Part shown: piece after piece, positions 9,469 to 20,902 of the stretch | How the letters are laid out: each line of letters starts with the position of its first letter | Position numbering within the stretch: position 1 is the first letter of the stretch | NCBI RefSeq assembly: GCF_033954455.1 | Contig: NZ_CP121473.1 | Location: forward strand, 2,962,501 to 3,026,500 | Length of the DNA: 64,000 nucleotides | Source of the DNA: Thiorhodovibrio litoralis | GTDB taxonomy: Bacteria > Pseudomonadota > Gammaproteobacteria > Chromatiales > Chromatiaceae | Reading direction: 5' to 3' | Notes under the pieces: model-generated | Database searches by the model: none | Told to the model about the DNA's origin: nothing | Seen by the model: only the letters and a program-made list of their open reading frames with translations | Program-made: the position numbers and the translations under genes

Positions 9469-10050
9469 ATGGCACACGAACTCCCTGCCCTGCCCTACGA
9501 GAAAAACGCACTGGAACCGGTTATCTCCGCTGAGACCATCGAGTACCACTACGGCAAGCACCACCAGACCTATGTCACCAATCTGAACAATCTGATCGGT
9601 GGGACTGAGTTCGAGAGCCTGGCGCTCGAGGACATTATCAAAAAAGCCTCTGGCGGCATCTTCAACAACGCCGCTCAGGTCTGGAATCACACGTTTTACT
9701 GGAACTGTCTGAGCCCCAACGGCGGCGGCGCGCCCAGCGGCGCCTTGGCTGACGCCATCAATGCCAAGTTCGGCAGTTTCGATGAGTTCAAGAAGCAGTT
9801 TTCTGCCTCGGCCGCCGGCAATTTCGGCTCCGGCTGGACCTGGCTGGTCAAGAACGCGGACGGCAGTGTAGAGATCGTGAACACATCCAACGCCGCCACC
9901 CCGATGACCGACGGCAAGAGCGCCCTGCTGACTGTGGACGTCTGGGAGCACGCCTATTACGTCGACTACCGCAACGCGCGGCCAAAGTACCTGGAAGCCA
10001 TCTGGGACAAGATCAACTGGGACTTCGTCGCCAAGAATTTCGCGGGCTAG
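9469..10050 (+). CDS. sodB: Iron superoxide dismutase
   Basis: This 193-residue enzyme converts superoxide to hydrogen peroxide and oxygen in the cytoplasm. All four metal ligands are present: His27 ([10 protein letters not shown]), His74 (NHTFYW), Asp157 and His161 ([11 protein letters not shown]). Gln70 in AAQVWNH is the Fe-type second-sphere glutamine, which favours iron over manganese. The length is normal for the family. A strong GGAGG ribosome binding site precedes ATG, and a strong hairpin follows the stop, so the gene is monocistronic. Confidence 0.97.
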   Translation: MAHELPALPYEKNALEPVISAETIEYHYGKHHQTYVTNLNNLIGGTEFESLALEDIIKKASGGIFNNAAQVWNHTFYWNCLSPNGGGAPSGALADAINAKFGSFDEFKKQFSASAAGNFGSGWTWLVKNADGSVEIVNTSNAATPMTDGKSALLTVDVWEHAYYVDYRNARPKYLEAIWDKINWDFVAKNFAG

Positions 10051-10083
10051 AGCTAGCCGGACACGACAATAGCTGCGGCTCCC

Positions 10084-10120
10084 GGGGCCGGCAGATACGC
10101 TCTGCCGGCCCCTGTTTGTT
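10084..10120 (+). terminator. Rho-independent terminator after sodB
   Basis: A perfect 12-bp GC-rich stem (GGGGCCGGCAGA with TCTGCCGGCCCC, 5-nt loop) lies 33 bp after the sodB stop and is followed by a T-rich tgtttgtt tail. Confidence 0.85.
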
Positions 10121-10174
10121 GCCAACTGAACGATCCCGCTGCAACGCCCCATTGCACCGCCAAGGAGAATCCTA

Positions 10175-10672
10175 ATGAAACTTACCCACCACCTGACTGC
10201 CGGAGTCTGCGCCGGTCTCATCAGCCTGCCGGGCCTGGCTGCCGATGAACCCATGACGGTCAGCGTCAAGCGGCTGTCTCTCGCCAGCGCTCAGCAGGTC
10301 GCCGAGGGAACGATCGCGGCTTGTCGTGAAAAAGGCATTCAGATCGGCGTGACAGTGGTCGACCGCGACGGCGTTGTCCAGACGCAGTTGCGCGACACCA
10401 TTGCCGCGCCGATAACGATTCCCATCAGTTACAAGAAGGCCTACACGGCGGTGAACTTCAACGCTGCCACCTCCGCGCTTGAGGGCCGCGCCAACACTGC
10501 CGTTGGGCGTCAGGACTTTCTCGTCATGTCAGCTGGTGGCCTGACTATCGAGGCCGGCGGCACTCTGCTCGGCGGCGTGGGCGTTAGCGGTGCGCCGAGC
10601 GGCGAGACCGATGAAGAATGCGCGCGCGCCGGCATTGAGACAATTCAGGATGACCTGGAAATGTCCATGTGA
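10175..10672 (+). CDS. Periplasmic GlcG/HbpS family haem-binding-like protein
   Basis: A 165-residue protein with a signal peptide (residues 1-22, ending GLAADE), followed by a single DUF336 (GlcG/HbpS) domain: LASAQQVAEGTIAACREKG, IGVTVVDRDGVVQTQLRD, SYKKAYTAVNF and GGVGVSGAPSGETDEECARAGI. Members are small alpha/beta proteins; some bind haem or sense redox stress, others accompany glycolate oxidase. None of those partners is nearby. It sits behind sodB but after a strong terminator, so it probably has its own promoter. A good GGAG site precedes ATG. Confidence 0.85.
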   Translation: MKLTHHLTAGVCAGLISLPGLAADEPMTVSVKRLSLASAQQVAEGTIAACREKGIQIGVTVVDRDGVVQTQLRDTIAAPITIPISYKKAYTAVNFNAATSALEGRANTAVGRQDFLVMSAGGLTIEAGGTLLGGVGVSGAPSGETDEECARAGIETIQDDLEMSM

Positions 10673-10700
10673 GCAAGGTGCCCGGTTGGACCACTCCAGC

Positions 10701-10731
10701 TCAACTGCTCCAGTTGAACTGCTCTAGTTCA
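10701..10731. terminator. Overlapping hairpins between convergent genes
   Basis: TCAACTG/CAGTTGA (10701-10707 with 10711-10717) and TGAACT/AGTTCA (10715-10720 with 10726-10731) overlap and cannot form together. They lie in the 64-bp gap between two converging genes and could act as a bidirectional transcription stop. There is no U tract on either strand. Confidence 0.4.
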
Positions 10732-10736
10732 GGGAC

Positions 10737-11531
10737 TTAAGGAAGCTGCGGCCCCGGCCAGGCGATCAGATACAGGCGATCCCAGCCCTTGCCGGTGACG
10801 TACAATCTCCGCTGTTCGGCATCCCAAGCGATGCCGTTCAGCACAAACTGCTCGCCAGTCTGGCCGCTGCGGCGAACAACTTCTTGCATATCCAGCCACA
10901 AGCGTACCGCGCCTGTGCCAGGGTCGATCACCGCAATGCGATCGCTTTTCCACACATTGGCCAAGAGCAGATTACCCACCCATTCAAGCTCGTTGATTTG
11001 ATCGATCGGGCGCCCGGCGTCTTGAACCGTCACCTCGCGCAGCGTCTGAAAGGTCTTGGGATCGCGAAACCTCAGCGTCGCGCTGCCATCGCTGGTGACC
11101 ATGCGTTTCCCATTGCAGGCGATGCCCCAGCCCTGTCCCTGGTAACGAAAGGTACCGAGTATGCGAAGACTTTCCGGGTCATAGCGGAAGGCAATGCCGC
11201 TTGTCCAGGTCAACTGGACGACTTCCTCGCCGCAAAGGTCCGCACCTTCGGCAAACAAGAACGGCGCCAGCCGATGAACCATAAGCCGCTTACCGGAATT
11301 GAGCTCGCTCACCAGCATCCGCGACTGCCCCCGCAACCCTGCACTCTCGTATAACCTGCCCTGGTGTAGAAAAATCCCCTGCGTGAAAATGTCTATACCA
11401 TGCGGGAGCTCACCCAAAATCTCCGGAACGACCACGGGAACGGGAGCGGGAGCAGGCTGGGGCTCGGCTTGGACGACTGCGGCGAACGCAACGCTGATGG
11501 CGAAAAGCAAGAATACGGGCAAAAGCTTCAT
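10737..11531 (-). CDS. Glutaminyl-peptide cyclotransferase (glutamine cyclotransferase)
   Basis: This 264-residue exported protein (signal peptide about residues 1-22) forms a five-bladed beta-propeller of the plant/bacterial glutaminyl cyclase family, which turns N-terminal Gln of peptides into pyroglutamate. Family motifs are intact: FTQGIFL, GRLYESAGLRGQSR, FAEGADL, QLTWTSG, GWGIACNGKRMVTSDGSATL, INELEWVGNLLLANVWKSD, VLNGIAWD and LYVTGKGWDRLYLI. The ATG overlaps the stop of the upstream GGDEF/EAL gene by 4 bp, implying translational coupling at the end of the urease operon. The periplasmic substrate is unknown. Confidence 0.9.
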   Translation of the reverse strand: MKLLPVFLLFAISVAFAAVVQAEPQPAPAPVPVVVPEILGELPHGIDIFTQGIFLHQGRLYESAGLRGQSRMLVSELNSGKRLMVHRLAPFLFAEGADLCGEEVVQLTWTSGIAFRYDPESLRILGTFRYQGQGWGIACNGKRMVTSDGSATLRFRDPKTFQTLREVTVQDAGRPIDQINELEWVGNLLLANVWKSDRIAVIDPGTGAVRLWLDMQEVVRRSGQTGEQFVLNGIAWDAEQRRLYVTGKGWDRLYLIAWPGPQLP

Positions 11532-13933
11532 GATAGGGGACTCCAGAGAAAGCCCTGCCCGATGGTGCAGCCGGCTTCGATCAGGGTATCGCGCTGTTGC
11601 GCTGTTTCCACGCCCTCGGCGACGACATCCAGGGCGAAGGTGCGCGCCAGCGTCAGCGTGGCTTGGGCGATGGCAAGGGCGGCGCGGTCATCCGGCAGAC
11701 CGGCCACAAAGCTGCGGTCGATCTTGAGCTCGTCGATCGGGAAACGGTGAAGTGCTGCCAAAGAGGCATATCCGGTGCCGAAATCGTCAATGGCCACGCG
11801 AACGCCAATCCCGCGCAGCGCGGAAAGCACTTCGATGGCGGCTTCCGGGCGGGTGACCATCACGGTTTCGGTGATCTCCAAGGTCAACTGGTCCGGTTTC
11901 ACACCGGTTTCTTGCAGGGTGTCCTTCACCAGCTCCACCAGCGCCGGAGATTGGACGTGACGGGCACAAATGTTGACGCTGATGTGCTTGAGCTTCGCAC
12001 CGCCATGAGTCTGGCCACTTGCCAGGGCCGAACAGGCGGCACGCAATACCCAGGCGTCGAAGCGGGCGAAATTTGCCGCGCTTTCTGCGAGATGAATAAA
12101 GCGACCCGCGGCAAGAACGCCTTGCTCGGGATGGCGCCAACGCACCAGCGCCTCGTGGCCAACAACCTCTTCGGAGCGCAGATCCACCTGCGACTGAAAC
12201 ACCAGGTGGAGTTGATCGGCGCTCAGCGCCTCGCGGAAAGACAACTCCAGGCTGCGCAAATGGCCATCGGCCACATAGGCATCGGTATCAATGAAAGCGA
12301 TCTGCCGACCACCGTCGCCCTTCGCCTGATACATGGCCGCATCAGCCAGGCTGATCAGGGTTTCAACCGCCTCCGCATCGTCGGGAAACACAGCAACGCC
12401 AATGCTGGCATTGGTAAATAAAGTCGTACCGGAGACGCGAAACGGCTGCTGAAACCTTAGCTGTATGCGCTCGGAAAGTTCATTGATCCTGCTCCTCACG
12501 TCCACCGGATGGATGACGATCACGAACTCGTCTCCACCAAAGCGCGCGACCGTATCGGTCTCGCGCATCAGATCCGACAGCTCTTCGCCGATGACCCGCA
12601 GCAGCGCGTCTCCGACGGAATGACCACGGGTGTCATTGATCGCCTTGAAGTCATCAAGATCAATGAACAACACAGCCGCCTTGCCGCCTGCGCGGCGCGC
12701 GATCCGCAGCACTTGGTTGGCACGATCGTGGAACAAGCGGCGATTGGGCAAACCCGTCACCGCGTCGAAATTCGTCAGGCGCGCGACCCGCTCCAGCATC
12801 CGATTGAAGGATTGCGCCAGGATTCCAAACTCATCCTTGCGGGTCTCCGGCAAAGGGGTGTCCGGCTCGGCTTGCAGACCAACCTGTTCCACGCTTGAGG
12901 TCAGACGTCGCAGCGGCCCTAGCACCAGAACCTGCTGGCTGAACAGAAACACCAGGATCAGAATCAGACCCGCCACCCCGGTGATCCCGAGCCCCGTCGC
13001 CTGAGCTGTGCGCCCAATCGCCGCAACCGTGCGGTCGATTGAGGTGGATAGCACCACCAGCGGTTGACCAAACACATCCTTCAAGGTGATGCACGCGCGC
13101 AGACTGTCAGCGCCGGCTTCCTGGATTCGAATCTCAGCGCCACAGGGGCCGGACTCGTCTGTCGTGGCATGGGTATCGGAAGCCTGCACGGGGCTCGCCT
13201 GGACGATAAGGTCCAGGGTGTCGCCAACATCCGCCAAAATCGCGTCGTTCAGCAACCGCCCCATCATCAGGACCCCTCTGGGTGGTCCCGTTTCCGCGCT
13301 GGTCAGAATCGGATGTGCGGCGATCATCATCGGGCCGGCCGAAGTGCCCACCAGGCCACGCAGCCCGTTTTCTGATGAGAGTGCCAGTTCCTTCAAGCGC
13401 GCCAGGAGCTCAGACCCCTCGGCGAAGTCTGCCAGCTCAAAAAACTCCTCTTCTTCAAGGTTATAGGTCTTACCCCAAATCACCTGCCCTGCGATATCCT
13501 CGATCAGCAGAAGATTGAGCGAAGCACCGGCTAAGGTTTCTTCGATGAGGTTGGCGGAAGCAAAGTCATCCTGCTGCCCCACCACATAGCGATAAGTATC
13601 GTCCCAGTAGGACCAGTCCTTCACCAACACGTTAAGCGCAGCGAAGTCACGCCTCACTGTGTTGCGAATAATCTCGACGGTACTGCGAGCCATCTGGCGT
13701 TCAAGCGTCTGGAAGCTCGGGCCAATCACCTCCACAAGAACCAGGGCGGCTACTGCGACCAAGGCCCCCAGCAAAAGGACGGTGACCGCCAGCATCTTCG
13801 TCCTGATCGACACACCCGCTTTCATTCCCGCGTCTTGCTCCTGCATTCTGGTTTCGGTTGCCACCTTATCTATGAGGTGTGGCGGGAACAACCGCCCAGC
13901 GAACTGCGCGATCGCATCTGTGACGCGGCTCAA
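11528..13933 (-). CDS. CHASE4-HAMP-GGDEF-EAL membrane c-di-GMP enzyme
   Basis: The protein has up to 801 residues. A transmembrane helix near residues 47-70 is followed by a periplasmic CHASE4-type sensor ([13 protein letters not shown] and following), a second helix near 312-335, a HAMP segment, a GGDEF domain and an EAL domain. The cyclase half has [11 protein letters not shown] and an upstream RETD inhibitory site. The esterase half keeps [27 protein letters not shown] and EGVET. Both activities therefore look possible. The initiator is a TTG overlapping the ureG stop by 4 bp; ATG at 13846 is an alternative. Its 3' end overlaps the glutaminyl cyclase start, so it is embedded in the urease transcription unit. 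Confidence 0.9.
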   Translation of the reverse strand: MSRVTDAIAQFAGRLFPPHLIDKVATETRMQEQDAGMKAGVSIRTKMLAVTVLLLGALVAVAALVLVEVIGPSFQTLERQMARSTVEIIRNTVRRDFAALNVLVKDWSYWDDTYRYVVGQQDDFASANLIEETLAGASLNLLLIEDIAGQVIWGKTYNLEEEEFFELADFAEGSELLARLKELALSSENGLRGLVGTSAGPMMIAAHPILTSAETGPPRGVLMMGRLLNDAILADVGDTLDLIVQASPVQASDTHATTDESGPCGAEIRIQEAGADSLRACITLKDVFGQPLVVLSTSIDRTVAAIGRTAQATGLGITGVAGLILILVFLFSQQVLVLGPLRRLTSSVEQVGLQAEPDTPLPETRKDEFGILAQSFNRMLERVARLTNFDAVTGLPNRRLFHDRANQVLRIARRAGGKAAVLFIDLDDFKAINDTRGHSVGDALLRVIGEELSDLMRETDTVARFGGDEFVIVIHPVDVRSRINELSERIQLRFQQPFRVSGTTLFTNASIGVAVFPDDAEAVETLISLADAAMYQAKGDGGRQIAFIDTDAYVADGHLRSLELSFREALSADQLHLVFQSQVDLRSEEVVGHEALVRWRHPEQGVLAAGRFIHLAESAANFARFDAWVLRAACSALASGQTHGGAKLKHISVNICARHVQSPALVELVKDTLQETGVKPDQLTLEITETVMVTRPEAAIEVLSALRGIGVRVAIDDFGTGYASLAALHRFPIDELKIDRSFVAGLPDDRAALAIAQATLTLARTFALDVVAEGVETAQQRDTLIEAGCTIGQGFLWSPLS

Positions 13934-14550
13934 GATGCCGCATCAAGCATTCCCTCGCGCTCGATAAATTCTACCACTGCGGCCACACCCTCCCCTTCGC
14001 GCAAGTTAGTCAGCACAAAGGGCCGATCCCCGCGCATGCGCCGACTGTCCTGCTGCATGACATCCAGGGAGGCGCCGACGTAGGGGGCAAGATCGGTCTT
14101 GTTGATCACCAGCAGATCAGAGCGGGTGATGCCGGGGCCGCCCTTGCGCGGAATTTTCTCCCCCTCGGCCACATCGATGACATAAATAGAGAGATCAGCC
14201 AGCTCGGGGCTGAAGGTCGCGGACAGATTATCACCGCCGCTTTCGACAAAGATCAGGTTCAGTTGCGGGAAGCGTTCTTGCAGATCAGCCACTGCGGCCA
14301 GGTTCATCGAGGCGTCTTCACGAATTGCGGTGTGCGGGCAGCCGCCGGTCTCCACGCCGATGATACGCTCGGCGGCCAGCGCCTGGGAGCGAATCAGGAA
14401 CTGGGCATCTTCCTGGGTGTAGATGTCGTTGGTGACCACCGCCAGCTCGTGGCGCTCGCGCATGCTTTTGCACAGCGCATCGATCAGCGCCGTTTTGCCG
14501 GAGCCGACCGGGCCACCGATGCCAACTCTGAGAGGGGAGGACGTGCTCAT
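13930..14550 (-). CDS. ureG: Urease accessory GTPase UreG
   Basis: A 206-residue SIMIBI GTPase that drives nickel insertion into urease with UreDEF. It has the P-loop [14 protein letters not shown], the metal-binding [13 protein letters not shown] (Cys-Pro-His), [18 protein letters not shown], and the guanine-specificity NKTDLAP. I chose ATG at 14550 over a TTG at 14565 because it gives the usual UreG N terminus. It follows ureF by 58 bp and overlaps the start of the GGDEF/EAL gene. Confidence 0.97.
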   Translation of the reverse strand: MSTSSPLRVGIGGPVGSGKTALIDALCKSMRERHELAVVTNDIYTQEDAQFLIRSQALAAERIIGVETGGCPHTAIREDASMNLAAVADLQERFPQLNLIFVESGGDNLSATFSPELADLSIYVIDVAEGEKIPRKGGPGITRSDLLVINKTDLAPYVGASLDVMQQDSRRMRGDRPFVLTNLREGEGVAAVVEFIEREGMLDAAS

Positions 14551-14608
14551 CGCGTGATGTCTCAAGGTCGTTTGGAAATAGCGTTATGCATGGTGAGGAA
14601 TGAACCAA

Positions 14609-15295
14609 TCAGGAGCGAAACAGCCGACTGTATTGGGTCTCGTGCAGGCTGCTGGCCAGGGCCAGCGCGGGCAGCGAGGCGCCGATATCGCGCTCCGGCA
14701 CCGTCAGACCTTGATCCACAGCCGCTGGCAGCGCCTCGGCCAGCCGCAACAGCAGGCGTTGGCCGTCGCTCTGGCCCAAGGGGACAAGCTTGACGCCGGC
14801 GAGCACCAGATTCTCGAGCCAGCTCCAGGCATAGCCCAATCCTGCGGCTCGGGCGCTCAGGCCCCAATGAACACTGGCCAGCGCGAAACCGGCTAGCGCG
14901 CTCGGGGCCAGACTAGTCTGCCATTGCGCTGCTTGCTCGATCTCGAGCGCGATCAGCACTTGCGCCATCGCGCGACCGCGCTGGCGCTCCTCGGCGCGCA
15001 GTTCGGCGGTCTCGCGCCAGGCGAGCACGGTAGCGACCAAGTTATCCACACGCGCGCGATCTTGCGCCGCGCAGGCTGCTTGCAAGCGCGCGAGAAGCGG
15101 AATTTCCAGATAGACCAGGGATTCCTCGATCTGGTCCAGCAGCCAGGCGCTCAGGTCATCGGCAGTGCGAATCCAACCGGCCTCGACCGCCCATTCGATA
15201 CCTTGGGAATAGGCAAAGGCGCCCACCGGCAGGCTGGGGCTGACCAATTGAAGCAGCCGCAGCAGCGGCAAGGGGGCATCAACCGGCGGGGGCAT
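14609..15295 (-). CDS. ureF: Urease accessory protein UreF
   Basis: A 228-residue all-helical protein that couples UreG to the urease-UreD complex during nickel activation. Motifs are [20 protein letters not shown] (near the N terminus), [26 protein letters not shown] in a slightly varied form, and the C-terminal [14 protein letters not shown]. The reading frame stays open upstream of the ATG at 15295, but the extra 45 codons are overlap with the His-rich ureE tail. The 17-bp overlap with ureE supports coupling. Confidence 0.95.
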   Translation of the reverse strand: MPPPVDAPLPLLRLLQLVSPSLPVGAFAYSQGIEWAVEAGWIRTADDLSAWLLDQIEESLVYLEIPLLARLQAACAAQDRARVDNLVATVLAWRETAELRAEERQRGRAMAQVLIALEIEQAAQWQTSLAPSALAGFALASVHWGLSARAAGLGYAWSWLENLVLAGVKLVPLGQSDGQRLLLRLAEALPAAVDQGLTVPERDIGASLPALALASSLHETQYSRLFRS

Positions 15296-15871
15296 GCGGG
15301 TGGTTGTGAGCGTGGGCGCCGTGTTGGTCGTGCGCGTCAGCGGTTTGATGACCCTGCCCATGCGCGGCCTGATGGCCGTGACCAGCGGTGTGATAGGCGC
15401 CCGCTTCCGGCTCGAACGGGGCCTCCTCAACCAGGACGCTCAGACCCAGGGCGCGGATCATGTCATCAAGCACATGATCATGGCGGTAGCGCAGCCAGCC
15501 TGCGGTGATTTCGAGCGCGACATGGCGGTTGCCGAGATGATAGGCCGCGCGCAGTAGCCCTAGCGGATCGGGATCAGACTCGGGCGCGCGCACCGTCGAG
15601 ACGGTCTCTGGGGCGGCGCCGACGCGCACGATGAGCGCACCATCCTCGCTAGCGAGCAGGTCGCCGTCGCGAAGCACCAGCCCGCGCTCGAGAAACAGCC
15701 CAACAGCGCGGCCATCATCAAGCTCGGCACGCAGCCGCGCCCGGGTGCGGGAGTCGAATGGGAGCGTGAGATGGGCCGCCGGTTCAACATCAGCCGCGGC
15801 AATGGGGTCGGCCCGCTGCGTTAGACGAATCAGACGAGTCAGTCGAATCAGGGGATCACCAGCACCCGCCA

Positions 15872-15872
<1 letters not shown>
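15279..15872 (-). CDS. ureE: Urease accessory nickel metallochaperone UreE
   Basis: A 197-residue protein with the two UreE domains and a C-terminal histidine-rich nickel tail (roughly residues 160-195, about 12 His). Typical segments are [53 protein letters not shown] and [17 protein letters not shown], whose HDHVLDDM includes the conserved inter-domain metal site. The ATG at 15872 shares one base with the ureC stop (TGATG), so I reject the 17-codon upstream extension. Confidence 0.95.
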
Positions 15873-17574
<1,702 letters not shown>

Positions 17575-17575
<1 letters not shown>

Positions 17576-17883
17576 CAGTCGAGCCCTCCCATCACCTTGC
17601 CATTGAAGCCATACACCTGCCGACTCCCGGCATAGGCTACCAGCTCCACCGTGCGCGTCTGCCCGGGCTCGAAGCGCACCGCGGTGCCCGCCGGAATGTT
17701 CAGCCGAAAGCCGCGCGTGGACTCGCGCTCGAACTCCAGCGCCGCGTTGGTCTCGTAGAAATGGTAATGGGAGCCGACTTGGATTGGTCGGTCACCGGTG
17801 TTCGCCACCCCGACTGTGAGCGTCGTGCGGTTGGGGTTGAGCTCGATCTCGCCCGCGGCGGGCAGCAGTTCTCCGGGGATCAT
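17575..17883 (-). CDS. ureB: Urease subunit beta
   Basis: This 102-residue beta subunit has the family opening [16 protein letters not shown], then [39 protein letters not shown] and the closing [13 protein letters not shown]. It is a separate gene, as in most bacteria with three-subunit urease. The stop overlaps the ureC start (TGATG). Confidence 0.97.
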
Positions 17884-17924
17884 CGGCGTCGTCTCCAGGC
17901 TGGACTCTGAACAAGCTGGGTCCA

Positions 17925-17960
17925 GAAACGGTTACAGGATGGGAAACGGTTACAGGATGG
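17925..17960 (+). repeat. 18-bp perfect tandem duplication at the ureA stop
   Basis: Two head-to-tail copies of gaaacggttacaggatgg occupy this interval. The proximal copy encodes the last ureA codons and its TAA stop; the distal copy is a duplicated, untranslated remnant in the ureA-ureB gap. Confidence 0.95.
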
Positions 17961-18252
17961 GCTCATGCACGGTCACCAGTTTGGTGCCGTCCGGGAAGGT
18001 GGCCTCGATCTGCACCTCGCGCAGCATATCCGGCACGCCGTCCATGACCTGATCGCGCGTCAGCACCTTGCGCCCTTCGTCCATCAGCTCGGCGACGCTG
18101 CGGCCATCGCGCGCGCCCTCCAGAATGGCTGCGCTGATCAAAGCCATGGCCTCGGGGTAATTGAGCTTGACGCCGCGTGCCAGCCGGCGCTCGGCCACAA
18201 AGGCTGCGGTCATCAGCAGCAGCTTATCTTTCTCTCGGGGTGTCAGTTCCAC
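17950..18252 (-). CDS. ureA: Urease subunit gamma
   Basis: A 100-residue gamma subunit: [51 protein letters not shown] and [20 protein letters not shown] are all typical. The initiator is GTG, with GAGGA 8 nt upstream. The C terminus lies in the first copy of an 18-bp duplication. It is followed after 66 bp by ureB and preceded by ureD. Confidence 0.97.
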   Translation of the reverse strand: MELTPREKDKLLLMTAAFVAERRLARGVKLNYPEAMALISAAILEGARDGRSVAELMDEGRKVLTRDQVMDGVPDMLREVQIEATFPDGTKLVTVHEPIL

Positions 18253-18384
18253 GCCTGCATCCTCGTCCGCGTCACCAGAATTGAGTGTCTTAAACTTTGG
18301 TCAGTGTTGCATTCGCAGGCGGATCGCGAAAAGGGCTCACCGTCGGCAATGCCGCATTCCAACCGAAGCTTACCAGTTGACCCT

Positions 18385-19377
18385 TCAGGTTGCCCAAATG
18401 CGCGGAGCGACTGCCACCCGACCCATGACGGGCTCGCGCAGACAGCGCCAGGCCAGCTCAAGGCGCTGGCGCACCCGCTCGGTTGATGGGCCAAGCACCC
18501 GCAAGACCAACAATTGTTCCTCGGCCAGCAGGGTCACCGCCTCCAATAGATCGCCCGGCTGTTCTAGATCGCCCGGCAGGTCGCCCGGCTGTTCCCAATG
18601 CGGGGCGTGCGGTGTCGCGCCAGACATCCCGCCAGCCGCGGCTGGATTGTTACCCTGCTGCAAAGCGGCGCGCAACGCATCGCGCAGCGCCGCATCGGCT
18701 GGCGTCGCCAGCAGAGTCGCCAGCACCGGCGCACCGCGCAGATGCCCGGGTCGCGCGATCCGATCCGGCGTGAGCCGCAACCGCTCGCACAGCAGCGGGC
18801 GACCGGCGCGCAGCACTTCCAGTCCAACATCCGCTCGCCCCTGCACGAAGGGCGCATCCCCTGCCTGGCGCCCGAGGCACAGGAGCTCCCAACCGAGGAA
18901 GCGCGCCCCGTCGGCCAGCTCGACGCGATTGCGCACCGCGATCTCGCAGCCGGAGAAAAAAATTGTCTCATGCGGCAGCCACTCCAGCCGCCCCTGCTCC
19001 GCCACCCGGAATTGCTGGCAAATTTCAGACCGAGCACCCGCGGAACGATAGCACTTGGTCGCCCCCGGCGCACTCAGCAGCGCCGAGGCGCCCTCCTCCA
19101 CCTGCACATCCAGCATCAGCCCGTCGCCACCCACAACCCCACCCGGCGGATGCAGCAAATAGGCATGGCAGACGTCGCCCTCCGGATGAAAGCTCCGCTG
19201 CACCTTCAGAGGGCCAAGGCTACGCCGATGCGTCAATTCGGTGCGTTGCGCGCGCGCCGAAAAGCCCAGCTCCAAGTGGGCCTGCCAGCCGGCGACCTGT
19301 TCGTTGGGATGTGAAGGCCCAGCGGGATGCAAAGGCTCTGCGATCATAACCACATCAAGTCTGCTATCAATATCCAA
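18385..19377 (-). CDS. ureD: Urease accessory protein UreD (UreH)
   Basis: This protein of up to 330 residues is the scaffold that binds apo-urease for UreF/UreG. Recognisable segments are LELGFSARAQRTELTHRRSL, GPLKVQRSFHPEGDVCHAYL, HPPGGVVGGDGL, ALLSAPGATKCYRS, LPHETIFFSGC and LVLRVLGPSTERVRQRLELA. A low-complexity repeat, EQPGDLPGDLEQPGDL, is inserted near residue 265 and is not typical. The start is a TTG at 19377 or ATG at 19347; neither has a strong ribosome binding site. It is first in the operon, divergent from glgC. Confidence 0.93.
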   Translation of the reverse strand: MDIDSRLDVVMIAEPLHPAGPSHPNEQVAGWQAHLELGFSARAQRTELTHRRSLGPLKVQRSFHPEGDVCHAYLLHPPGGVVGGDGLMLDVQVEEGASALLSAPGATKCYRSAGARSEICQQFRVAEQGRLEWLPHETIFFSGCEIAVRNRVELADGARFLGWELLCLGRQAGDAPFVQGRADVGLEVLRAGRPLLCERLRLTPDRIARPGHLRGAPVLATLLATPADAALRDALRAALQQGNNPAAAGGMSGATPHAPHWEQPGDLPGDLEQPGDLLEAVTLLAEEQLLVLRVLGPSTERVRQRLELAWRCLREPVMGRVAVAPRIWAT

Positions 19378-19547
19378 GCGAGCCGCACTGCCGCAGCCCT
19401 AGGGGGGCGATAAACTTGGTGGCTTGGTTCAATCAATGTTTCAATCAAACGGGTTCGGTTAGCAAAATGACCGCAGGCCATCGCGATATTCTCCGAGATC
19501 ATCGAAAAACGGCCTTACATTCATGGACTTGACACATAGGAGGCGAT

Positions 19548-20801
19548 ATGCAGCTCAAGGTTCTTGCCTTTGTTCTCGCTGGCGGCGAGGGAACGCGACT
19601 CTATCCACTGACCCGTGACCGTGCCAAACCGGCCGTCCCCTTTGGTGGAAAGTACCGAATTGTCGACTTCGTGCTCAGCAATCTGGTCAATTCCGGGATT
19701 TACTCCATTTTCGTGCTGACCCAGTTTCGCAGCCAGTCCCTGCTGCAGCACCTGGCCGATGGTTGGCAGTTCGGTGGCATTCTCAAAAATGAGTTCTTGA
19801 TACCCGTGCCGGCCCAAATGCGCGCCGAGGGCAAGGAGTGGTACCGAGGCACCGCTGATGCCATGCACCAAAACCTCAACCTCATCGAGCAATCCGCCCC
19901 GGATATCGTCGTTGTCTTTGGTGCGGATCATATCTACCGGATGAACATTCGGGAAATGATCGAGTATCACCAGCGCAAGCAGGCCGATGTCACCATCGCG
20001 GCCTTGCCCACGGACAAGAAATTCGCCAAGGACTTCGGCGTCATCGAGGCTGATGAGAGCGGGCGCATCATCGGATTCCACGAGAAGAACGCCGATGCCC
20101 CGACCATTCCCGGCGATCCGAACCGCGTCTATGCCTCCATGGGCAACTATGTCTTCAGCACGGATAGGCTCTTGAAGATGATCCAGGAGGACCACGATGA
20201 TCCCGCGAGCACCCTTGATTTCGGGAAAGATATCCTACCCAAGGCCATCGGTCAGGCCGAGATGTTTGCCTACAATTTCAACAGGAACAAAATCCCCGGC
20301 GAGGAACCCGACAAGATTCCTTACTGGCGTGATGTCGGCACCCTCGATGCCTTTTATGACGCCAATATGGATATCCGCGCCATTTCACCCGAGCTCAATC
20401 TGTTCAACCGCGAATGGCCACTGCGGACCGCGAGCTATCCCGACCCACCGGCGAAGTTTGTGTTTGACGACGAAAATCGTCGCGGACAGGCGATTGATTC
20501 GGTCGTCTCCGGGGGCTGCATCATCTCTGGCGGTCTCGTCAGGGACTCCGTTCTCGGTCGGCACGTTTTTGTCCATGCGGGCTGCCAGATCGAGGGCTCC
20601 GTCATCTTCGACAACTGCGATATTGGACGCCACTCCAAGCTGCGCCGCTGTATTCTGCAAAAAAACGTGCGTATTCCAGATGGCTCCGTCATTGGCTACG
20701 ATCACGAGGAAGACAGGAAGCACTACCATGTGAGCGACAGCGGTATTGTCGTGGTCGAGGGGAGCCGCACCCCGATTCCAATTTCAACCATAACAGTCTG
20801 A
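19548..20801 (+). CDS. glgC: Glucose-1-phosphate adenylyltransferase
   Basis: The 417-residue enzyme makes ADP-glucose from glucose-1-phosphate and ATP for glycogen synthesis. The N-terminal nucleotidyltransferase domain has [43 protein letters not shown] and the sugar-binding [24 protein letters not shown] follows. A left-handed beta-helix (about residues 300-400) ends the chain. AGGAGG lies 5 nt before ATG. It stands alone between the urease and urea-transport operons; no other glycogen gene is adjacent. Confidence 0.97.
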   Translation: MQLKVLAFVLAGGEGTRLYPLTRDRAKPAVPFGGKYRIVDFVLSNLVNSGIYSIFVLTQFRSQSLLQHLADGWQFGGILKNEFLIPVPAQMRAEGKEWYRGTADAMHQNLNLIEQSAPDIVVVFGADHIYRMNIREMIEYHQRKQADVTIAALPTDKKFAKDFGVIEADESGRIIGFHEKNADAPTIPGDPNRVYASMGNYVFSTDRLLKMIQEDHDDPASTLDFGKDILPKAIGQAEMFAYNFNRNKIPGEEPDKIPYWRDVGTLDAFYDANMDIRAISPELNLFNREWPLRTASYPDPPAKFVFDDENRRGQAIDSVVSGGCIISGGLVRDSVLGRHVFVHAGCQIEGSVIFDNCDIGRHSKLRRCILQKNVRIPDGSVIGYDHEEDRKHYHVSDSGIVVVEGSRTPIPISTITV

Positions 20802-20827
20802 GCGAAGCTCGCCTGGGTGGCGCAGAA

Positions 20828-20882
20828 CCCGCGTTTTCTCGCGCGGGGCTTAGCCGATGCGAGCTGGGCCGATGCGAGCTGG
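20828..20882. terminator. Hairpin and 15-bp tandem repeat between glgC and urtE
   Basis: CCCGCG/CGCGGG (20828-20833 with 20842-20847) can form a short stem between the convergent genes. It is followed by two exact head-to-tail copies of gccgatgcgagctgg (20853-20867 and 20868-20882). The hairpin may stop transcription; the repeat has no evident role. Confidence 0.45.
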
Positions 20883-20902
20883 CCTTATCGTAACGGTCAG
20901 GC

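Noticed and set aside
19378-19547. Sigma-54 site before ureD
   Set aside because: A TGGCC...TTTTGC sequence exists on the minus strand, but the GG-GC spacing is too long.
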